This document shows, in pieces, positions 8,698 to 17,332 of a stretch of DNA of 64,000 nt. Position 1 is the first letter of the stretch. Each line of letters opens with the position of its first letter. Origin of the DNA: Nitrospirales bacterium (lineage in GTDB: Bacteria > Nitrospirota > Nitrospiria > Nitrospirales > UBA8639); assembly GCA_029261355.1 (NCBI GenBank), contig JAJDBM010000058.1:124001-188000 (forward strand). Reading direction: 5' to 3'. A model generated the notes under the pieces. The model saw nothing but the letters and a program-made list of their open reading frames with translations. It was not told where the DNA came from and ran no database searches. The position numbers and the translations under genes were made by a program.

Positions 8698-9495
8698 ATG
8701 GTTGATGATTCAATTTCAATTCCCCCTGAGCACCCACAATTAGGAGGAGAGGCACGACCAGGTCTCTACGGTTTTGAAGATGAAACAGGGAAGACGCTGA
8801 TGGGTGGTGTGGCTATTATTCCACTATTGGAGAAGTTGAATGACGGGAAACGTCGCTTTATTGGGACGGGTTTTTTCATTACAACCTGTGGTGTATTCCT
8901 CACTGCAAAGCATGTATTGGATAATTTCCCTAAAAATAATCCTCCTGTTGAAACGTGGCAATTGATTCCTCCTAACACGTGGTTGCTACGTCCAGTCGAG
9001 CAAATCACAGCTCATCCTAAATCCGATCTTGCTATTGGAGTGGCTAGCAAATTTATTGATGGGAGATTCTGGGAATTTTTAGTTCATCCAAAACTCAGCC
9101 TCACTACACAGATTCAGCAAGTAGGCGATCTTATTGCAACCTACGCTTATCCAAGCACAATTATTGAGCGAAATAACGATTCTCAGATTCTTTCATTTGA
9201 CCCTCAATTCTATGAGGGAACAGTTAAAGAGCATCATCCACATGGTCGAGATAAGATGATGTTGCCAGGCCCTTGTTATCGTACTTCTATGATAATTCAT
9301 CATGGTGCAAGTGGTGGTCCGGTTGCAGGGAGAGACGGAACGGTGTTTGGAGTAAACTCAACTGGATTCAATGGCACTGAAGAGTCATATGTTTCAAAGA
9401 TCGATGGCATTCTCGACCTTACGGTCACGGTGAACAATGTGGAAACTACGATTAACCAACTGGTAGATGAGGGTCTTGTTCAAATTGATTCCTGA
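8698..9495 (+). CDS. Trypsin-like serine protease (S1 fold)
   Basis: The 265-residue chymotrypsin-fold protease has a complete triad: His72 in LTAKHVLD, Asp110 in HPKSDLAIG and Ser205 in HHGASGGPVAG. No signal peptide, PDZ domain or membrane helix is visible, so it is probably cytosolic, unlike DegP/HtrA proteases. Its substrate is unknown. The next two genes on the strand encode an unrecognised small protein and a GIY-YIG nuclease. These three, with gaps of about 70-100 bases, appear more AT-rich than the flanking housekeeping genes, which may mean acquisition by transfer. Members of this type occur in some bacterial defence islands, but nothing here proves that role. Confidence 0.82.
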   Translation: MVDDSISIPPEHPQLGGEARPGLYGFEDETGKTLMGGVAIIPLLEKLNDGKRRFIGTGFFITTCGVFLTAKHVLDNFPKNNPPVETWQLIPPNTWLLRPVEQITAHPKSDLAIGVASKFIDGRFWEFLVHPKLSLTTQIQQVGDLIATYAYPSTIIERNNDSQILSFDPQFYEGTVKEHHPHGRDKMMLPGPCYRTSMIIHHGASGGPVAGRDGTVFGVNSTGFNGTEESYVSKIDGILDLTVTVNNVETTINQLVDEGLVQIDS

Positions 9496-9595
9496 ATTTT
9501 TCTGTCTCTCATGGAACGCTTCTTAGCTATCCTGACTTAACGCATACCGAGAGGTATTCCTTCTTGCCAGAGAGGCGAACTAAATCCGAGGTTGT

Positions 9596-9916
9596 TTGAT
9601 ACGCCAAAGGGATACACAACAGAAAATATCTAGTTTGGTAACAAAAGAGTTGGCATTACTATCTCCGTCTCTTCGTGAATGGGTCGAACGTCATCTCGTC
9701 ACTCCTCGCAAGGTAATCCTGGCTACAGATCCAGACGGAAACGAAAAGAAAGAATTTTGTCTTGTTACAGATAATATTGGATATGAAGATTCTAGTTACC
9801 GTGTCGCCTACGATGATGTTAAGGAATTTTTTGGTCTTGAGTGTACCCTTGATTCCGGGGTTGAATGGTTTATGGGCCTTTTCGGTGACTTTCCAGAAAC
9901 TATTGAACATATGTAA
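9596..9916 (+). CDS. Small protein of unknown function
   Basis: I do not recognise this 106-residue protein. It is mixed alpha/beta, with a basic N-terminal helix (LSPSLREWVERHLVTPRKV), a strand pair around FCLVTDNIGYEDSSYRVAYDD and an acidic, aromatic C-terminus. The acidic tail and size recall small immunity-like proteins such as SMI1/SUKH folds, but no signature is clear. The only start is a TTG at 9596 after CCGAGG, so the N-terminus is uncertain. It lies between the protease and GIY-YIG nuclease genes on the same strand. Confidence 0.5.
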   Translation: MIRQRDTQQKISSLVTKELALLSPSLREWVERHLVTPRKVILATDPDGNEKKEFCLVTDNIGYEDSSYRVAYDDVKEFFGLECTLDSGVEWFMGLFGDFPETIEHM

Positions 9917-9983
9917 TGTTTCTGATCTCTTTACTCTAGGTTATGAATAGGTACAGACCAGATGGAGGCAGTCTTCTTGCCGA

Positions 9984-10853
9984 GTGAAACAGTCCGTTGC
10001 CATCGGAAGCAAACCTTGTGAACTAATGGGACTCAAGCTTTTCGATAAGGTCTTTGGAAAAGAATTTATGGATTCTGTGCCTTCGAGCGTAGGTGTGTAC
10101 GAATTCAAAGTTGAAGCGAAAACCATTTATGTGGGGAAAGCGAATAATTTACGTGATCGAATCCGGCAGTACAGAAACACGACGAGAAAAAAGATACATA
10201 AAAAAATGCGTGAGATCGTTCGGGTGGCCACTGACTTGACGTTCCATGTTGTAGAATCTGAACAAGAGGCGTTGCTCTTGGAGAACCAACTTATTCAAGA
10301 ACTCACCCCAGAATTCAATGTTTCTGGTGCATTTTCATTCATGTATCCCGCCCTTGGCGTATGCTATGACGACCGTGTGTTCTATCTTTGTTATTCAACA
10401 GACCCAGAATCGTTTGACCATACGGTCTTTAAGCTGCATGGTGTGTACCGTTCTAGGGATTGCACGAAAGAGGCATATTGCTCCTTAGTTCGGATATTGA
10501 GTGTTCTTGGGCATCGTGAACCTCGTCACCGTTTAAAGCAATTCCCCCAAATGCCATACACCCACATTTCCGGCTTTAGACAGTTACGGTCTGAGTTGGC
10601 TGTAGAACTTTCTAATTTTTTAAATGGAAAAAATCGAGACTTTCTTCGAATGGCGATTGAGTTATTGCTGGAAAAGACCATCGGAAAGAGTGAGGAGGGA
10701 AAGGTTCAGGAAGCGATTCGTTCTTTGGTTGTCTTTTTTCGTGAAGAAGCGAATCGACTGAAAAAGGCTAAAAAGAAGTCAGGTTTTGAGGGTGAGTTTC
10801 TGAGCCAAACAGAACGAGATCGAACCTTTATTCTGGCACGTTTTGCTGAGTGA
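9984..10853 (+). CDS. GIY-YIG endonuclease related to UvrC N-terminus/Cho
   Basis: The 289-residue protein starts with a GIY-YIG nuclease domain: GVY at about 37-39, YVG at 49-51, Arg in NNLRDRIRQY, and the acidic helix SEQEALLLENQLIQ (about 92-105). It continues with a UvrC-like middle region that includes the ELSNFLNGKNRDF segment. Length and layout match E. coli Cho (about 295 residues), which makes the 3' incision in nucleotide-excision repair in place of UvrC. GTG 9984 is the longest start; ATG 10026 is possible, and neither has a clear SD. It lies beside the protease and the small unknown, so a role in DNA damage or phage response is possible. Confidence 0.78.
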   Translation: MKQSVAIGSKPCELMGLKLFDKVFGKEFMDSVPSSVGVYEFKVEAKTIYVGKANNLRDRIRQYRNTTRKKIHKKMREIVRVATDLTFHVVESEQEALLLENQLIQELTPEFNVSGAFSFMYPALGVCYDDRVFYLCYSTDPESFDHTVFKLHGVYRSRDCTKEAYCSLVRILSVLGHREPRHRLKQFPQMPYTHISGFRQLRSELAVELSNFLNGKNRDFLRMAIELLLEKTIGKSEEGKVQEAIRSLVVFFREEANRLKKAKKKSGFEGEFLSQTERDRTFILARFAE

Positions 10854-10996
10854 TTTTCCTGAAATTCTCCCGCCTTTGAAAATGTGGATATTTAAACGTG
10901 GGGTCACGTCTACACTGTTTTCAGTCTAGAACCAGCGGGAAGTGAGGTCATATTTTAGGTAATCCCTCAAGTTTGCCCTCAGCTATACGGAAGATT

Positions 10997-12439
10997 ATGA
11001 CAAAAATATTCACCGTTGTATTCCTCGTTCTTCTTACTCTCATACTCACCTCTCACGTTTTGGCCGAGACAGATGGTTCTCCCAAGGTCAGCGACATCCT
11101 GAGTTCGTGGATCGGAGACTTTGATGGGATGGCCGAGCGGAATCAGATCAGAGTTCTCCTTCCCTTTAGTAAGACCTACTATTTTCTTGATGGGGGACGT
11201 CAACGTGGGCTCACGTACGACATGATGAAGGCCTTTGAGGAACAAATTAACAAGGACCTCCAAAGGAAGACCTTGCGAGTTCGTATCGTGTTCGTGCCCG
11301 TCAACAGAGACGAACTCATACCGGGATTACTGAACGGGAAGGGTGATATCGCGGTAGGTGGTCTGACCATTACACCTGAACGAAAGCAGCTTGTGGATTT
11401 CTCCAAGCCCTTTATCAGGAATGTTCGGGAGATTGTTGTCTCTAGTCCTGAAGGCCCTGTTCTCAAGCGCATAGAGGATCTGGCTGGTCAGACGATTCAT
11501 GTCCGGAAGTCGAGCAGCTACTACGAGAGTCTTGTCCGTCTCAATCTTTTGTTTAAGCAATCGGCCAAGCCCGCGATGGAACTCGTTTTGACCGATGAAA
11601 TTTTCGAAAGTGAAGATCTTCTTGAAATGGTGAATGCCGGCCTGATTCCCATGATCGTGACGGATAGTCACATAGCTGATTTTTGGAAACAAATTTTCAC
11701 TCACATTCGTCCACATCACAACATCGTGGTTAACCGTGGTGGTGAAATTGCCTGGGCATTTCGTAAGAACAGTCCAAAGCTGAAGGCTGTCCTTAAGACG
11801 TTTGTGAACAAAAACAAGAAGGGTAGCTTGTTGGGTAATATGCTCTTCACGCGCTATCTGAAGAACACTCGTTATGTCACAAATGCCTTGGCTCGTAAGG
11901 AGGTAAAGCGGTTTCGTCAGACGGTTCCCTTCTTTAAGACCTATGCCAAGAGGTATGGATTTGATTGGTTGATTGTTGCAGCCCTTGGGTATCAAGAATC
12001 CGGGTTAGATCAGAGTAAGCGAAGCCCAGCTGGAGCGGTCGGAGTCATGCAGGTGTTGCCAAGTACAGCCGGCGATCGACGCGTGAATATTCATAATATC
12101 GAAAAACTCGAACCAAACATTCATGCGGGAGTGAAATTTCTGAATGTACTGCATGACCGGTATTTCAGAAAAGAAGACATGGATGTGATCAATCAGTGGT
12201 TATTCACGTTTGCGGCCTATAACGCTGGCCCAGCTAGAGTGATCAAGCTTCGCAAGGAAGCCACGACGATGGGACTAGATCCGAGCATCTGGTTTAAGAA
12301 TGTGGAGCTGGTTGCCGCCAAGCGAGTTGGTCGTGAGACGGTGCAATATGTGAGCAACATCTATAAGTATTATATTGCTTATCGTTTAATTCTTAATAAG
12401 ATCGATGACAAAGCCAGTTCACGATTGAGTCTTCAGTGA
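10997..12439 (+). CDS. mltF: Membrane-bound lytic transglycosylase, MltF type
   Basis: The parts in order are a signal peptide (IFTVVFLVLLTLILTSHVLA), a solute-binding-protein type 3 domain (about residues 45-290, with DIAVGGLTITPERKQLVDFSKP) and an SLT lytic transglycosylase domain (about 300-460). The catalytic Glu is Glu334 in YQESGLD, followed by GAVGVMQVLPSTA and FAAYNAGP. This is the MltF architecture: the first domain regulates cleavage of peptidoglycan by the second, at the periplasmic face. A TTG at 10973 would lengthen the protein; ATG 10997 after GGAAG is preferred. The N-terminus has no lipobox Cys. The 480 residues match the family length. Confidence 0.88.
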   Translation: MTKIFTVVFLVLLTLILTSHVLAETDGSPKVSDILSSWIGDFDGMAERNQIRVLLPFSKTYYFLDGGRQRGLTYDMMKAFEEQINKDLQRKTLRVRIVFVPVNRDELIPGLLNGKGDIAVGGLTITPERKQLVDFSKPFIRNVREIVVSSPEGPVLKRIEDLAGQTIHVRKSSSYYESLVRLNLLFKQSAKPAMELVLTDEIFESEDLLEMVNAGLIPMIVTDSHIADFWKQIFTHIRPHHNIVVNRGGEIAWAFRKNSPKLKAVLKTFVNKNKKGSLLGNMLFTRYLKNTRYVTNALARKEVKRFRQTVPFFKTYAKRYGFDWLIVAALGYQESGLDQSKRSPAGAVGVMQVLPSTAGDRRVNIHNIEKLEPNIHAGVKFLNVLHDRYFRKEDMDVINQWLFTFAAYNAGPARVIKLRKEATTMGLDPSIWFKNVELVAAKRVGRETVQYVSNIYKYYIAYRLILNKIDDKASSRLSLQ

Positions 12440-12577
12440 TGAGATTGTTAGGTTTTTCTTTGAGTAAGAATCGGGATGGCTCTATCGGTGAACTCCACTA
12501 TAACTCAGGGTATTGAACCGCGGTTGACTCATCCTCCAAGGAAGAGTTGAGTGGATTGGATGATGAATGAAGTTTTT

Positions 12578-12602
12578 CCTGAAGGACATGGTGTCCTTCA
12601 GG
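12578..12602. terminator. Perfect hairpin between convergent genes, possible terminator
   Basis: CCTGAAGGACA, loop TGG, TGTCCTTCAGG forms a perfect 11-bp stem with a three-base loop. It lies between the ends of the mltF-like gene (rightward) and the phosphatase gene (leftward). The T-run is on the 5' side on the plus strand and no U-tract follows in either direction, so it lacks the classical tail. It may still work as a two-way terminator or protect 3' ends. Confidence 0.45.
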
Positions 12603-12652
12603 ATTAAATGTGAGACTGTTCATTGCAATGTGGGCTGAAGTGTTCGTGTCTA

Positions 12653-13234
12653 TTAAAAGAGAGGGGCATTCCATGTCTGTATGGCTGGGGTTCCTCTATA
12701 GTATCCAAGTATATTTAACGTGCTGGTATCGAGAAGGAAATGACGTCCAGCCATTGCAGGAAGATCAAGCCAGCGAGCACCTAAGACTCGTAGGATATGG
12801 CCATGGGCAAACAGCGCAACATCTCCCTTGACAGCACGAACCCTCGCGATAATGCGGTCAGCTCTTAGCCCAACCTCTTCAGGGTTTTCTCCCCCTGGGG
12901 AACCATTGACAAATACTGTCCATCCGGGGTCATTTTCGTGGATCTGTGAGGATGTCATGCCTTCGTATTCCCCATAATTCCACTCGACGAGGTCAGGTGA
13001 AGTTTCAGCCTGCTCGCCAAGTCCCGATAGTTGACAGGTTTCTTTCGCACGTTGTAGGGGGCTTGTCAGGACGAGAGCGAATGATTGCTTGGCTAGAATT
13101 GGTTGAAGTAGTTTCACACTTTTTCGGCCATTATCAGTGAGCGGAATGTCCGTCATACCTGTATGTTGACCACTGACACTCCACTCAGTCTCCCCATGTC
13201 GAATCACATAGACCTTTTGTTTGTCATCAGGCAT
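12653..13234 (-). CDS. Histidine phosphatase superfamily protein
   Basis: The 193-residue protein has the phosphoglycerate-mutase-like signature RHGETEW (residues 12-18) with the phospho-accepting His13, then GQHTG, LTDNGR, TSPLQRAKET, EWNYGEYEG and the second catalytic His in FAHGHILRVLGARW. These enzymes remove phosphate from sugars or small molecules (for example acid phosphatases of the GpmB/CobC type). The short length and EYEG motif fit a phosphatase rather than a mutase. The start at 13234 is a clear ATG. The gene stands alone; the substrate is unknown. Confidence 0.88.
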   Translation of the reverse strand: MPDDKQKVYVIRHGETEWSVSGQHTGMTDIPLTDNGRKSVKLLQPILAKQSFALVLTSPLQRAKETCQLSGLGEQAETSPDLVEWNYGEYEGMTSSQIHENDPGWTVFVNGSPGGENPEEVGLRADRIIARVRAVKGDVALFAHGHILRVLGARWLDLPAMAGRHFLLDTSTLNILGYYRGTPAIQTWNAPLF

Positions 13235-13438
13235 TGTTTAATCCTTTTCATGTTGTTGCACGTATCCCAGAGCACCATACGTGTGAAGTTGAATCATAAC
13301 AGTCAATCCGTATTTATCCACTCATAAAATTCTTCCATTATCAGGTACGACAGCTAATGCTGTAGCAGAAATGCATTGGTCCAGGGTGGGGTGTTGGCGT
13401 GACTGTTTGCGAACGATTGGCGATCTTTTTCCCTTGTT

Positions 13439-14707
13439 TTACGAAATCTTGTGGTTGATCCGTGTGCGGACGAGGTCGATGTGGATGCGTAGATGATAGA
13501 GTTGGTCGGCATAGGACAAGGGGGTATCCACCTGTTTGACCTCCGTCTCGAGTTTATGCACGGCGGCGGTGAGTTCTTGTGTGTTGGCTTCCTCAGCATC
13601 TAGACGTTTTTCGATACGTTCTAAATCTTCGTACCAGCGATAGATGCGAGAACGTACTCTCCAGCGGTAGAGAGGAGGGAATAGCTTGAACAATGGGATG
13701 ACAAGTGCCGCCAGCGGAATCAGCATCACAATAAGTCGGTCAATTAATGTGGCGGCCCAGAAGGGTAGAAAGCGTTGAAGAAACGATGGACCGCGCTTGT
13801 GAAAACGTTGAGCCTCTTTACCTAACGGGATAGATAAGTACTGCCCGGATGGAAATTGTCCAGCCGAGTGAAACAGTCCATCGCCACCGACGATCTTGGG
13901 TGCTGATAAGAGTAACAGGTCGACCAACGCTGGGTGTAAGTCATCACGGGCCACCAACATCGCAGTCACTCCAACCATTTGCCGTTCTGTTGGTGGTCGT
14001 TCCCTGGCCAAGTCTATGGCTCCTGGAGGTAAGGATAGTGGTGAAAGATAACGACGATGCAGATGATACGCCTTGGTTCGAGGGAGGTTCATCAATGCAA
14101 TTCCTGGAGCATGTAACAGGGTTTGGGCTTCTGGTGAATTTTCGCCACTGACCATAAATAAGGCATCAATTTCTCCGGTCCGAAGAGCTTCGCTCGCAGA
14201 CGCAGTATTCAATTCGCTAAATGTTTCACTCGACACATTGTTTAACGCTAGTAACTCATCCGTTAGTGTTCGCGTGCCACTGCCAGGGGCACCACGATTC
14301 ACTTTCAGTCCAGCCAGCTCCGACAATCTGTTAGGTGCAGGATTTAATTGGTGGAATATCCATAATGGTTCGTAATAGAGGCTTGCGAGTGCTCGTAGGT
14401 GCTCGCTGCCAGGCATGGCATCCAATGGGGTCCCACCTTGCATCAACGCGATATCCACGGACTGTTCTGCTAGCAATACTGCGTTTTCATCACTGCCAGC
14501 GGTATTCTGCAATATGAGGTCAATGTCGTTTGCGGCCAATATGTCTCGCATAGCGAGACCGAAAGCATGGTACGCACCAGTAGGGCTACCTGTCGCGAGA
14601 GTAATTACTTTTGGTGGGGCCGGTTCGACAAACTGATAAGCCAGAAGAAAGCCAGCCAAGACAAGCACGATTGCCAAGGAGGTGCTTTTGAGTAAGGAAG
14701 AGTTCAC
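13439..14707 (-). CDS. TAXI-family solute-binding protein tethered to the inner membrane, orphan
   Basis: An N-terminal hydrophobic anchor (LAIVLVLAGFLLAYQF) precedes a TAXI binding domain (about residues 30-300) with ITLATGSPTGAYHAFG, GSDENAVLLAEQSVDIALMQ and GLKVNRGAPGSGTRT. A second membrane segment follows (LIVMLIPLAALVIPLFKLF, about 330-350), and the C-terminal 70 residues form a charged coiled coil. TAXI proteins normally deliver substrates to TRAP transporters, but no TRAP permease gene is nearby. The extra membrane helix and cytoplasmic coiled coil suggest a sensor or adaptor rather than a free periplasmic protein. The binding-domain call is firm; the role is inferred. Confidence 0.82.
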   Translation of the reverse strand: MNSSLLKSTSLAIVLVLAGFLLAYQFVEPAPPKVITLATGSPTGAYHAFGLAMRDILAANDIDLILQNTAGSDENAVLLAEQSVDIALMQGGTPLDAMPGSEHLRALASLYYEPLWIFHQLNPAPNRLSELAGLKVNRGAPGSGTRTLTDELLALNNVSSETFSELNTASASEALRTGEIDALFMVSGENSPEAQTLLHAPGIALMNLPRTKAYHLHRRYLSPLSLPPGAIDLARERPPTERQMVGVTAMLVARDDLHPALVDLLLLSAPKIVGGDGLFHSAGQFPSGQYLSIPLGKEAQRFHKRGPSFLQRFLPFWAATLIDRLIVMLIPLAALVIPLFKLFPPLYRWRVRSRIYRWYEDLERIEKRLDAEEANTQELTAAVHKLETEVKQVDTPLSYADQLYHLRIHIDLVRTRINHKIS

Positions 14708-14953
14708 AGAAAAAGATAGTCTCCGAAATCAAGGTTGATGGGACATGTGCGGTAAGTCGTGATAACGGTCGGATTGGTCGATTGGGTTAACGTATTGGTG
14801 ATACTAGCATACAACGAGTCATCGGGGAATGTTCATGTTGAATGCAAGAAGAAGATATCTTTTGCACAATCCAAGTGAGGTGAATGCTCTAATCAGTGAT
14901 GAAGGTTTTGAAGTGACATGTGATTACCACTCGGTGAGAAAGAAGGACCCCAT

Positions 14954-16027
14954 TTATGCATGAGCAGACTTTTTCATTTTGATTTCATTGATAAGATCAA
15001 TGAATACTGCATCTTCGGCTTTCATTTTTCCTTCAATCCATTGAAGTTGTTGTGCCTCGGCAACGTGATCATCCAAGACCCAATGTCCCGGACATTGATA
15101 GGCTGTTGGGGTTTCGAAATAGTAGCTCATTTCAACGATGTATGGTTTATGGTTTCGATCAAGAATGTCAAAGGTGATCACTTGTTGTCCGAGCTTTTTA
15201 GCCGTACTTAAAGCTAAACGTATTGAGGCTTCATCTATTTCTTGAGGGTTCCAATCAATGAGGCCACTACCGCTGGCCCGAAAATCACCAGGTCGATTCA
15301 TTCGGCGAAACCCAAATGCTCTATTCCCAATGACCAAAATTCGCAGATCATGCGTGTTATCTGGAATAAATTCTTGAAACAATATGCGACCTCTTTGAAT
15401 ATCCGGTTCTAAACTATATTCCGGGGGAGCAATACCCAAAATCGTTTTGGCCGCATCACGACCGCGTGCAGCGATTTCACGGAGTATGGGTCGTGGCTCT
15501 CGTATTTTCAAGGACGTGAGTCCTTCGCCAAAAAGCTTGGATACCCAATATTCACCTTCTTCGACATTGTGGATTAAGCAAACATTGTCTGATCCAATTC
15601 CGAAGGCGAGTTTGAGGACAACGGGATATTGAGTACCGTTCAGGAAATCTATGGCATCTTGTCGACTCCAAAAGACCCACGTTTTTGGCATTGGGATATT
15701 GCCGGCCTCCATCAAGTAGCGTTGCGAAATTTTATCTTCGAAAAACCATGAAGTTCGCCAATCAGGAAAGGTGATTAATGTATTGGCATGATAGAGCGCG
15801 GCCATCATCCGTTTGCCTAGTTCACGGCTTTTCGGGGCATTCCAAAAGGCCCACATAAAAGCATCACATCCATTTATCTCAGAAAAAAAATGTTCTTCGT
15901 CGTAGACATTGACGATTCGAACGTCATGCCCAGACGCTTGAGCCAGTTCTAGCCAACGCGTAGAAAATGACTGACGACGTCCGCTAAGCAACGGCACATC
16001 ATCTGGTTGGATGGCAATGGTGTACAC
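14954..16027 (-). CDS. ATP-grasp enzyme, RimK-like
   Basis: The 357-residue protein has an N-terminal nucleotide-fold-like region (FSTRWLELAQASGHDVRIVNVYDE), a central strand pair with YPVVLKLAFGIGSDNVCLI (Lys binding ATP, flexible Gly loop), ILFQEFIPDNTHDLRILVIG and a C-terminal metal-binding part (FDILDRNHKPYIVEMSYYF). Such enzymes join an acid to an amine through an acyl-phosphate. Related ATP-grasp proteins occur in polysaccharide clusters, but no such cluster is present here. It stands alone, with about 245 bases to the TAXI gene and a long empty stretch upstream. The substrate is unknown. Confidence 0.78.
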   Translation of the reverse strand: MYTIAIQPDDVPLLSGRRQSFSTRWLELAQASGHDVRIVNVYDEEHFFSEINGCDAFMWAFWNAPKSRELGKRMMAALYHANTLITFPDWRTSWFFEDKISQRYLMEAGNIPMPKTWVFWSRQDAIDFLNGTQYPVVLKLAFGIGSDNVCLIHNVEEGEYWVSKLFGEGLTSLKIREPRPILREIAARGRDAAKTILGIAPPEYSLEPDIQRGRILFQEFIPDNTHDLRILVIGNRAFGFRRMNRPGDFRASGSGLIDWNPQEIDEASIRLALSTAKKLGQQVITFDILDRNHKPYIVEMSYYFETPTAYQCPGHWVLDDHVAEAQQLQWIEGKMKAEDAVFIDLINEIKMKKSAHA

Positions 16028-17332
16028 GTGTGATTTTTTAATTAAATCGTGTGTTGATCGATAAGGTTATTTGTATTCTTCTTGTTCGGAACAAATCAAT
16101 GAATAATTAAAGCATTGAACCTTGGTCACTGTAAAATGTTTTTGCCTCATTCATTGACAAAAAGTACGTTTTTCTATTGTGCGGTTATTCAAGGTACAGT
16201 AATACATCGCAAGTGGTTGATTGAGGCCTCATTGCTTGTGATCGAAGGTATATCTAAGGAATGAGTGAGGTGAGATTTTGTTCTTGCGGGAGGCATCTAC
16301 AATGGGAGTGTCTGCGTGGCCATGCATAATTATTAGGGAATATTAGGTCAGGAGGGTTGGTTAAAGGGACTTGGCTTTTTCTGTTCTCAAGTGTGAATAG
16401 GGTTCAGGAACATGATGCAACATTCATGATTCTCTCAAAAGAAAAACAGGGGCAGATTGGTCGTTATGAGAAATTCACGGAGTCCTTGCTTTATGGCCAC
16501 TCATTCATTGAACGAGGCTCTTGTTGATTCGTTCGCTTTTTTAGGCTTATAGCCGTTTTTCTTCACGAAGATTTTACTCTAGAGTAATGTTCATGAGTAG
16601 CTGTCGAAGTTTATCGCTCTCAAACTGTTGAATTCTGTTTTCATTGAACATAAGAGCGGCTGCTGTATTGTTTTGAAGCGGTTACGGAGTTTTTCGAACG
16701 AACAGAAGGCAAGAGCAAGCACTTGGTCATTTATCCAAATGAATAACACATGGTATTGTATTTGATACTAGTCAATAACAGTCTTTACCGGTTCAAACAT
16801 GTTGGGGGATTTATGCGATGAAGCTGATTAGCTTGATTTGGGACTCTCCCACATCATGATTGATATAATGAAGAACACGTAGCATGGTTCTCGTGAAATT
16901 GAGACATGACTCGTAAGATGAAGAGGGGGATGGATGGTCTGTTAGAGCAGCTGACTACACTCGTTTGCCTCGTTTTAAGTTTGGTGCGGAAACTACTGCT
17001 TTTGAGTCTAAGAGTCATATTTATCCCTAGGTAACCTTCAATGTCAAAGGTTAATTCTATTCTGCGGGATTTGTCCAATGGCTTGAAGTCAGAGATTATG
17101 TTAGCCGACCACCGGGCGAAGTGCATGGCCCCTTTAAAGCCCTTGGTGAATGCATCGTGTTAGAGATGTCATGTCCGAGCCACGCCAATACCTGAAGCTA
17201 CTGACTCTGTTTAACCTCAGACGAAACGAGGCATGATGCCTGTTCTATTTTCCTTGAAACAATTAATGTACAATTATTATCTTGAATTTATCGTTCACTT
17301 AAGTAGTTGTAAAAAAATTAGGAGCTGATCAC
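16028..17332. other. Long gene-poor region upstream of ilvD
   Basis: About 1.3 kb without a convincing gene. On the plus strand 16357-16527 is open for 56 codons from a TTG just after GGAGGG, but the spacing is too short to trust. From about 16918 to 17175 one plus frame reads like a decayed soluble domain with stops at 17028 and 17052. A 6-bp inverted repeat (AGGCAT-G-ATGCCT, 17229-17241) and AT-rich sequence lie upstream of ilvD and may be regulatory. A 90-codon reverse frame at 16854-17126 has no SD or recognisable content. No tRNA or terminal repeats were seen. Confidence 0.45.

Noticed and set aside
17229-17241. Operator for ilvD (AGGCAT-G-ATGCCT)
   Set aside because: A 6-bp palindrome is too short to call alone; kept only as a note in the intergenic entry.
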